From Limisoma sp963590405 (GTDB taxonomy: Bacteria; Bacteroidota; Bacteroidia; Bacteroidales; Muribaculaceae): a stretch of 5,775 nt of DNA. This document shows, one piece after another, positions 1 through 4,473 of the stretch (position 1 is its first letter; each line of letters begins with the position of its first letter). Under the pieces are notes generated by a model. That model was not told where the DNA came from. It made no database searches and was given only the letters and a program-made list of their open reading frames with translations. A program made the position numbers and the translations under genes. Where the stretch lies: assembly GCA_963590405.1 (NCBI GenBank), contig CAVAPE010000101.1:1-5775 (forward strand), in the 5' to 3' direction.

Positions 1-252
1 GCACTATGTGGTGGCAGTGGTAGTTTCCTTACAAAAGATGCCATCAGTCAAGGTGCTGATATTTATGTTACTGGAGATGTAAAATATCACGATTTTACAT
101 CCGCAACTGGACAAATAGTCATAGCGGATATCGGTCACTACGAGAGTGAACAATGTGCAAAAGAAATCCTTCAAGATGAGATTTCACGTAAATTTCCCAA
201 ACTTAGGATAAAACAATCAATAACTGAAAATAATACAATAAAATATTTTTAA
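1..252 (+). CDS. Nif3-like dinuclear metal center protein (DUF34), C-terminal part
   Basis: The reading frame is open from the left edge, so only the last 83 residues are visible. They carry the conserved C-terminal half of the Nif3/YbgI/YqfO (DUF34) family: a glycine-rich ALCGGSGS at residues 1-8, GADIYVTGDVKYHD at 18-31, and GHYESE at 45-50. In known structures of this family the His and Glu of the GHYxxE motif (here H46 and E50) and the His of the KYHD motif help hold a two-metal centre in a hexameric ring. The biological role of the family is still poorly defined; NIF3-like proteins have been proposed as metal-dependent hydrolases or metal-insertion factors and often carry unsupported GTP cyclohydrolase I labels. 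The stop TAA is followed after one base by the ATG of the zinc-ribbon gene, which implies translational coupling in one operon. Identification is secure; the start lies outside the window. Confidence 0.93.
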   Translation, partial: ALCGGSGSFLTKDAISQGADIYVTGDVKYHDFTSATGQIVIADIGHYESEQCAKEILQDEISRKFPKLRIKQSITENNTIKYF

Positions 253-253
253 T

Positions 254-1027
254 ATGACAACAGAAAAGAAAGCAGCTACAAAAGAAGCATTGTCTGTAGA
301 AGAGCGTTTGTCGGCACTCTACCAATTGCAGACTCTTCTTTCAGAGATTGACCGCATCAAGACATTGCGAGGAGAACTTCCTCTCGAAGTTGATGATCTT
401 AAAGATGAAATTGAAGGTTTGAATACTCGCATCCAAAACTTCAAGAATGAAGCAGAGGAGCTTCGTAAAGGTGTCGCTACAAAGAATGTCGAAATTCAAA
501 ATGCACAGGATGCTATAGCAAAATACACCGAGCAGCAGAACAATGTTCGCAACAACAAGGAATATGACTATTTGGCTAAAGAAATAGGCTTTAAGCAATT
601 GGAAATTGAACTTTGTGAAAAGCGAATCCGTGAGTACACCGAGATGGCAGCCCACAAAACTGAGGATATCAAGAATGCCAAAGAAACATTGGAGGACCGC
701 ACTCACATTCTCAGCGAAAAGGAGTCTGAATTGAGCGAGATTATCTCTGAGACTAAGCAGGATGAAGAAAAGTTGAGAGAACAGGCCAAGAAACTTGAAG
801 AAAAAATCGAGCCACGTTTGCTCAAGGCATTCAAACGTATTCGTGGCAATGCTCGCAATGGTTTGGGTGTCGTTTATGTTCAACGTAATGCTTGTGGCGG
901 CTGCTTCAACCGCATTCCGGCACAGCGACAAGTGGAAATCAAACTGCGCAAGAAAATTATCGTTTGCGAATACTGTGGTCGCATCTTAATTGACCCAGAA
1001 TTGGCAGGCGTAAGCGAAGAGGCTTAA
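254..1027 (+). CDS. Coiled-coil protein with C-terminal C4 zinc ribbon (COG1579 type)
   Basis: A 257-residue soluble protein with no signal peptide or membrane segment. Residues about 15-190 are a nearly continuous, highly charged helical coiled coil with a break at the conserved VRNNKEYDYLAKEI (98-111), typical of this family. The C-terminus is a zinc ribbon with two CxxC knuckles, C214/C217 (ACGGC) and C238/C241 (CEYCG), spaced 20 residues apart. The family is widespread in bacteria and includes the chlamydial protein CT398; it has been linked to nucleic acid or sigma-54 binding in that organism, but no general function is settled. The ATG lies one base after the upstream Nif3 stop and no ribosome binding site is visible, as is usual in Bacteroidetes, so translation probably depends on coupling. 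Full length for the family. Co-occurrence with Nif3 suggests a functional partnership; this is an inference from position. Confidence 0.9.
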   Translation: MTTEKKAATKEALSVEERLSALYQLQTLLSEIDRIKTLRGELPLEVDDLKDEIEGLNTRIQNFKNEAEELRKGVATKNVEIQNAQDAIAKYTEQQNNVRNNKEYDYLAKEIGFKQLEIELCEKRIREYTEMAAHKTEDIKNAKETLEDRTHILSEKESELSEIISETKQDEEKLREQAKKLEEKIEPRLLKAFKRIRGNARNGLGVVYVQRNACGGCFNRIPAQRQVEIKLRKKIIVCEYCGRILIDPELAGVSEEA

Positions 1028-1041
1028 GACGACCTCTAAAT

Positions 1042-1085
1042 AAACGACAAAGGAGTCACGAAAATTCGCGGCTCCTTTGTCGTTT
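1042..1085. terminator. Bidirectional intrinsic terminator hairpin
   Basis: A perfect 14-bp inverted repeat pairs 1042-1055 (AAACGACAAAGGAG) with 1072-1085 (CTCCTTTGTCGTTT) around a 16-base loop, which itself can fold through CGAA/TTCG (1059-1062 with 1065-1068). The stem ends in A:T pairs, giving a short U-rich tail on either strand. It sits 15 bases after the stop of the zinc-ribbon gene and 13 bases after the stop of the convergent lipoprotein gene, so it can end both transcripts. Confidence 0.85.
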
Positions 1086-1097
1086 TATTGGGGCGAA

Positions 1098-2009
1098 TTA
1101 TTTCAGCAGCTCTCTCGCCTCTTCGGTCAGGTAAGGCATCATTTCTTTAACTGGAACGCTGAAAATGATGGAGCCTACTGCATAAGAAGCGATTTCGTAG
1201 GGTTGATAAACGAACTTCACACATCCATGCTCAAGCCATGGTTCATGGATTGGCAATAGTATTTGTTCATCATCGGGCAATATCAAAAAGTCCTTGAGCG
1301 TAGTGTCCGTTACAGCATCTACACCGCTGGCCTTAAGACACCGCAACACATTCTCTCTCAACAATGGCTGCATTCCTTGCACCCTTGTGGTGTCAACCAC
1401 ACTGTCTACAATCTTATTAGTCTTTCTGCTGATGTTCCTGCAATAATAAGTACATGTATGGTGTGCCCCTCCTAAATAATTATCGCCAGTAACATAGTAT
1501 GTGATGTACGATGGTGTAATTTCATCCGTGTCTATCATTATCTGTTGCGATAATATCGGCATTTCGTTCTTTTGGATGCGTTCGGCTTCGAGTTCCTTTC
1601 GCGCCGACTGCAAATAACGCATTATATTGTCGCCATAATAGTCAACCATTTGTGAGCCATCGCTGACGCTTTTTCTATAAATTGGGAACTCGCGCAAAAC
1701 TTTCTCGTCTGCTTCATCGGAATTGTTAGGCAAGCAGATTGAAGCGAGTTCTCTTGCTATAAATTGCTTGGTAGTTTCAGCAATATTGTCATCGCCATTC
1801 GGAAATCCAATTCTGATGTTGCATTTTATACCAGTCCCTACAGAATCATAAGCGATTGTATTTACTCGAAAGACATCAGCGCCGACTTGTGCAATGCAGC
1901 CGTCGTTGTCAACCTGGGCGAACTGCACAGATTGCTTCGTCTTGCATCCAGTGCCACACATAGTAACAATGGCGACCATTGCCACTGCCACGAACGAAGA
2001 TTGTTTCAT
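1098..2009 (-). CDS. Lipoprotein with DUF3298 domain (RsiV/PdaC-like C-terminus)
   Basis: A 303-residue predicted lipoprotein. Residues 1-21 form a signal peptide with a hydrophobic core (FVAVAMVAIVTMC) followed by GTGC, with C22 as the likely lipidated cysteine. The residues after it (KTKQS) lack the acidic run that marks surface-exported lipoproteins in Bacteroidetes, so a periplasm-facing location is more likely. The C-terminal half resembles DUF3298: a YLGGAHH motif at 178-184 followed by tyrosine-rich strands, and the typical YQPYEIASYAVG at 268-279 leading into a closing strand and PYL. An N-terminal DUF4163-like segment probably covers about 45-150. Proteins with this pair of domains include the anti-sigma factor RsiV and the deacetylase PdaC, but this one has no visible catalytic domain and its function is unknown. 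It begins 55 bases after the mlaF-like gene on the same strand, so it may be co-transcribed. ATG chosen because it alone gives an intact signal peptide. Confidence 0.85.
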   Translation of the reverse strand: MKQSSFVAVAMVAIVTMCGTGCKTKQSVQFAQVDNDGCIAQVGADVFRVNTIAYDSVGTGIKCNIRIGFPNGDDNIAETTKQFIARELASICLPNNSDEADEKVLREFPIYRKSVSDGSQMVDYYGDNIMRYLQSARKELEAERIQKNEMPILSQQIMIDTDEITPSYITYYVTGDNYLGGAHHTCTYYCRNISRKTNKIVDSVVDTTRVQGMQPLLRENVLRCLKASGVDAVTDTTLKDFLILPDDEQILLPIHEPWLEHGCVKFVYQPYEIASYAVGSIIFSVPVKEMMPYLTEEARELLK

Positions 2010-2064
2010 ACTGAATATTTTTAAGGTTATTTCTGACTACAAATAATCCATCTTTTCGCAAAGA

Positions 2065-2832
2065 CTATTGTTCTAAATAAAGTGCCGCCTTCTTGACTTT
2101 TTTGAACAAATCTGTCGCGAACACAAAATCATTCAATGTCTGGCTCTCTGCGTGGAATATACTATTTTTATCGCCTACCCAATCAACATTGCCGTTGCAT
2201 ATAAACACGATATTCTCGCCTATACCAAGCACAGAGTTCATATCATGCGTATTGATAATTGTCGTGATGTCGTATTCGTGAGTAATATCCCAAAGCAACT
2301 CGTCAATCAAGATTGATGTCTGAGGGTCAAGTCCAGAGTTTGGCTCATCGCAAAACAGATATTTCGGATTCAATGCAATGGCTCGTGCAATGGCGACACG
2401 TTTTTGCATACCGCCACTAATCTCTGAAGGGTATTTATTCTCTGCTCCAATTAGATTTACACGATTCAAGCAAAACTTTGCACGATCAAGCATCTGTGCG
2501 TATGTCATATCGGAAAACATCTTCAACGGGAACATGACATTGCCCAGTACCGTTTCGTTGTCAAACAATGCAGAGCCTTGGAACAGCATACCGATCTCTG
2601 TACGCAATGCTTTCTTCTGAGATGCAGACATACTGACAATATCTCGACCGTCATATAGAATTTCTCCAGAATCAGGCACGAGCAAGCCAATTATACTTTT
2701 CATAAGTACCGTCTTTCCTGAACCGCTCTGTCCGATAATCAAGTTTGTCTTGCCATTGAGGAAATGAGCGTCAATCCCTTTCAATACAGTTTTGTCGGGG
2801 AATGATTTCTTTATGTTCTTTACTTCAATCAT
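2065..2832 (-). CDS. mlaF: MlaF-like ABC transporter ATP-binding protein
   Basis: A 255-residue ABC ATPase with all nucleotide-binding motifs: Walker A GQSGSGKT (34-41), Q-loop FQGSALFD with Q85 (84-91), signature ISGGMQKR (138-145), Walker B YLFCDE (158-163, catalytic E163), D-loop SGLDP (166-170) and switch histidine H196. The SGGMQKR signature, the FQ-G-ALFD Q-loop and DEPNSGLDP are typical of the MlaF/Ttg2A group that powers MCE-type phospholipid (or toluene-tolerance) transporters, rather than of sugar or drug exporters. It would sit on the cytoplasmic face of the inner membrane bound to the permease encoded just upstream. Its ATG overlaps the permease stop by one base (TAATG at 2834-2830 on the minus strand), which implies translational coupling. 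Length is normal. The family call is firm; transport direction and substrate cannot be read from the sequence. Confidence 0.93.
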   Translation of the reverse strand: MIEVKNIKKSFPDKTVLKGIDAHFLNGKTNLIIGQSGSGKTVLMKSIIGLLVPDSGEILYDGRDIVSMSASQKKALRTEIGMLFQGSALFDNETVLGNVMFPLKMFSDMTYAQMLDRAKFCLNRVNLIGAENKYPSEISGGMQKRVAIARAIALNPKYLFCDEPNSGLDPQTSILIDELLWDITHEYDITTIINTHDMNSVLGIGENIVFICNGNVDWVGDKNSIFHAESQTLNDFVFATDLFKKVKKAALYLEQ

Positions 2833-3584
2833 TACTGCAACAATAATTTGGTCAACAAAACATCCAACAATAGAATTATAATACTGCTTGCAACCACTGA
2901 ATTTGTACTTGCCTTACCCACTTCCAACGCTCCGCCTTTCACATAATAGCCATAGAATGAAGCAACGGTGGTAATGACAACACTAAAGAAAAGGGATTTT
3001 ATAATTGCATACCAAACATACCACTCCACAAACATTGTCTGTATGCCGTAAATGTATTGGGAAACAGAAATCATATCTGTGAACTGCGCAATGCAATATC
3101 CACCAATCAAACCTGAAGCCATACTGAAGATGGCAAGAACTGGCATAAATGTGAGAAGCGCGAATATCTTTGGCAACACGATAAAGTTGCATGAGTTAAT
3201 TCCCATTATCTCCAAAGCATCTATTTGTTCAGTAACGCGCATTGTGCCAATTTCCGATGCAATGTTTGACCCCACCTTTCCAGCAAGAATCAAGCAAAGA
3301 ATTGACGATGAGAACTCCAAGAGGAGCACGTCACGGGTGGCAAGACCGATAGTATAGGACGGCAACAATGGATTGGCAAAATTTATTTGCATCTGGATTG
3401 CAATCACAGCGCCAATAAAGAGTGAAATGACAATCACCAATGGTATAGAATCCACGCCCAATTTTGAAATCTCCACGACATAGCGCTTCAGGGATTCTCG
3501 CCAACGGTCAGGCTTTGTAAGCACCTTTCGCATAAACAATGCATACATGCCAAAGGTGTGTAAACATGATGTTATAAATAACAT
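2832..3584 (-). CDS. mlaE: MlaE-like ABC transporter permease
   Basis: A 250-residue membrane protein of the MlaE family. A short amphipathic N-terminus (LHTFGMYALFMRKVL, 8-22) is followed by a KPDRW motif at 24-28, a hydrophobic segment around 46-66 containing FIGAVIAIQ, the family signature EIGTMRVTEQIDALE (111-125), and hydrophobic segments around 137-165, 193-215 and 229-249. In characterised systems MlaE dimers sit in the inner membrane with MlaF on the cytoplasmic side and a ring of MCE protein (MlaD) on the periplasmic side, moving phospholipids between membranes. No MCE gene adjoins this pair, so the partner must be encoded elsewhere. ATG at 3584 is preferred over the internal Met13 and Met18 because family members retain the LxxxGxYxLxM stretch. 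It is the first gene of its transcript, with a good promoter 25 bases ahead. Confidence 0.93.
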   Translation of the reverse strand: MLFITSCLHTFGMYALFMRKVLTKPDRWRESLKRYVVEISKLGVDSIPLVIVISLFIGAVIAIQMQINFANPLLPSYTIGLATRDVLLLEFSSSILCLILAGKVGSNIASEIGTMRVTEQIDALEIMGINSCNFIVLPKIFALLTFMPVLAIFSMASGLIGGYCIAQFTDMISVSQYIYGIQTMFVEWYVWYAIIKSLFFSVVITTVASFYGYYVKGGALEVGKASTNSVVASSIIILLLDVLLTKLLLQ

Positions 3585-3609
3585 AAAAAAACTTTCTATA
3601 TAATTTCTG

Positions 3610-3640
3610 CAAAATTAGTAATTTTCCATCATGGCGCAAC
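3610..3640 (-). promoter_or_regulatory. Bacteroidetes-type promoter for the mlaE-mlaF operon
   Basis: On the minus strand TAATTTTG (3617-3610) matches the Bacteroidetes -7 consensus TAnnTTTG exactly. Nineteen bases upstream is GTTG (3640-3637), a three-of-four match to the -33 element TTTG. The -7 box ends 25 bases before the mlaE ATG, leaving a short leader of about 20 bases. Sequence match only; no transcript evidence. Confidence 0.7.
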
Positions 3641-3708
3641 CGCTATCCAACCATTTTGTCACATTTGTGGAATTTTAGAACTTTTTACCGATCCTATTAA
3701 CACAGACC

Positions 3709-3760
3709 CATACAGTCTAAATTTTCACAATTTCGCTTTTTGTCGGGTTCGTCGTAGATT
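3709..3760. repeat. 52-bp direct repeat, copy 1
   Basis: Identical over all 52 visible bases to 3832-3883, beginning CATACAGTCTAAATTTTC and ending GTCGTAGATT. Its right end abuts the run of N, so the true repeat may be longer on that side. The bases to its left (CACAGACC) differ from those left of copy 2, which sets the left boundary of identity and argues that these are two distinct copies rather than the same contig end written twice. Confidence 0.9.
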
Positions 3761-3816
3761 NNNNNNNNNNNNNNNNNNNNNNNNNNNNNNNNNNNNNNNN
3801 NNNNNNNNNNNNNNNN
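3761..3816. other. Assembly gap (56 N)
   Basis: A run of 56 undetermined bases directly after copy 1 of the 52-bp repeat. It is most simply a scaffold gap caused by the repeat; its length may be an estimate, so the distance between the repeat copies and any reading frame across it are unreliable. Confidence 0.98.
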
Positions 3817-3831
3817 CTGTTGGACTCTACA

Positions 3832-3883
3832 CATACAGTCTAAATTTTCACAATTTCGCTTTTTGTCGGGTTCGTCGTAGATT
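3832..3883. repeat. 52-bp direct repeat, copy 2
   Basis: Exact copy of 3709-3760. It contains a small inverted repeat, AAATT (3842-3846) with AATTT (3852-3856) around TTCAC, too weak to be a terminator by itself. The wider segment 3817-3892 begins CTGTTGG and ends CAAACAG, near-inverted 7-base ends with one mismatch, which may or may not be meaningful. The copy ends 16 bases before the -7 box of the rightward gene. Confidence 0.9.
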
Positions 3884-3899
3884 ATCAAACAGAATTTTG

Positions 3900-3907
3900 T
3901 ATCTTCG
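3900..3907 (+). promoter_or_regulatory. Likely -7 promoter element of the pRiA4b ORF-3-like gene
   Basis: TATCTTCG differs from the Bacteroidetes consensus TAnnTTTG by one base and lies 22 bases before the ATG at 3930, about the same distance as for mlaE on the other side. The expected -33 position (around 3877-3880, GTAG, 19-base spacer) is a poor match and falls in the last bases of repeat copy 2, so promoter strength is uncertain and could be affected by the repeat. Confidence 0.5.
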
Positions 3908-3929
3908 CATAAAATAACCACGAAATTTT

Positions 3930-4469
3930 ATGATTTACAAATTCCACTTAATATCAGATGAAGCTCCAGATTTCAAAATGGAGATTTTAATCGACTCCGA
4001 TGATACGTTTTTGAATCTTCGTAATGCAATCCTTGACGCTGTCGGATACGACAACTCTCAGATGGACTCGTTTGTCATCTGTGACGAAGATTGGAATAAA
4101 GAAAAAGAGGTCACTCTAACGGACATGGGTAGCGATAGCGATGAGGATGTTTGGCTAATGGACGAAACACACATTTCTGACTTGATTGAGGATGAAGGTC
4201 AACGGATGATGTTCGTATTCGATTACCTTACAAATCGGGCATTCTTTATGGAGATGAGAGAAGAGATTTTCTCTAAGACCATCGACAAGCCCCAATGCTC
4301 ATTTGTCGGACTTCCACCGGCAGAAGGTGTCAATATGAACGACTTTGAAGATCAATTGGAGAAAGCGGTAGCCTCGACGAATTCTACCGACGATTTAGAC
4401 GCTGATTTCTACGGCTCAGACGGATTCAACGAAGACGAGTTCGATGCTGACGGCTACGAATATGAATAG
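3930..4469 (+). CDS. pRiA4b ORF-3-like family protein with acidic tail
   Basis: A 179-residue soluble protein resembling the plasmid pRiA4b ORF-3 / IS1096 passenger TnpR-like family (PF07929). Visible are an N-terminal strand IYKFHLISD (2-10), the helix-containing core FLNLRNAILDAVGYD (27-41) followed by SFVICDEDW (47-55), and a second core strand MMFVFDYLTNRAFFMEM (93-109), all in the order expected for the family. Residues about 149-179 form a tail with 12 Asp/Glu and no Lys/Arg, ending in YGSDGFNEDEFDADGYEYE. Despite the family name there is no recombinase catalytic motif, and chromosomal Bacteroidales carry a protein of this shape as a seemingly ordinary gene; its function is unknown. The ATG fits the -7 box 22 bases upstream. 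The next gene is convergent and ends 4 bases away, with no terminator in between. Confidence 0.8.
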   Translation: MIYKFHLISDEAPDFKMEILIDSDDTFLNLRNAILDAVGYDNSQMDSFVICDEDWNKEKEVTLTDMGSDSDEDVWLMDETHISDLIEDEGQRMMFVFDYLTNRAFFMEMREEIFSKTIDKPQCSFVGLPPAEGVNMNDFEDQLEKAVASTNSTDDLDADFYGSDGFNEDEFDADGYEYE

Positions 4470-4473
4470 TTGA

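Larger units (their letters stand above)
3585..3929. other. Divergent intergenic spacer with repeats and assembly gap
   Basis: A 345-base stretch separates the divergent mlaE and pRiA4b ORF-3-like genes. It contains the mlaE promoter at its left end, about 70 bases of AT-rich sequence without recognisable signal (3641-3708), two copies of a 52-bp direct repeat with a run of N between them, and the -7 box of the rightward gene at its right end. No convincing coding sequence is present: the only open frame, on the minus strand, crosses the unknown bases and merely reads through the two repeat copies. Confidence 0.75.

Noticed and set aside
341..931. Long minus-strand open frame (196 codons) opposite the zinc-ribbon gene
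   Set aside because: It is the antisense shadow of a coiled-coil gene; its product is a compositionally odd Phe/Leu/Ile-rich sequence without recognisable motifs, and the plus-strand frame has clear CxxC motifs and operon context.
2037..2066. Possible separate promoter for the DUF3298 lipoprotein (TTTG boxes on the minus strand)
   Set aside because: ATTATTTG misses the TA of the -7 consensus, and the upstream TTTG is only 11 bases from it rather than about 19-21, so spacing is wrong.
3709..3883. CRISPR array with two repeats
   Set aside because: Only two copies are visible, the repeat is at least 52 bp and so longer than usual CRISPR repeats, the spacer is mostly unknown bases, and no cas gene is in the window.
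3697..3921. A 74-codon minus-strand frame across the repeats encoding the same short peptide (IYDEPDKKRNCENLDCM) twice
   Set aside because: It crosses 56 unknown bases, its internal repetition follows from the DNA repeat, and in-frame spacing (123 bases) depends on an uncertain gap length. It also overlaps the promoter region of the rightward gene. Not supported as a gene.
3930..4469. Recombinase or transposase role suggested by the TnpR-like family name
   Set aside because: No serine or tyrosine recombinase catalytic motif is visible, and no insertion-sequence ends or target-site duplications flank the gene.
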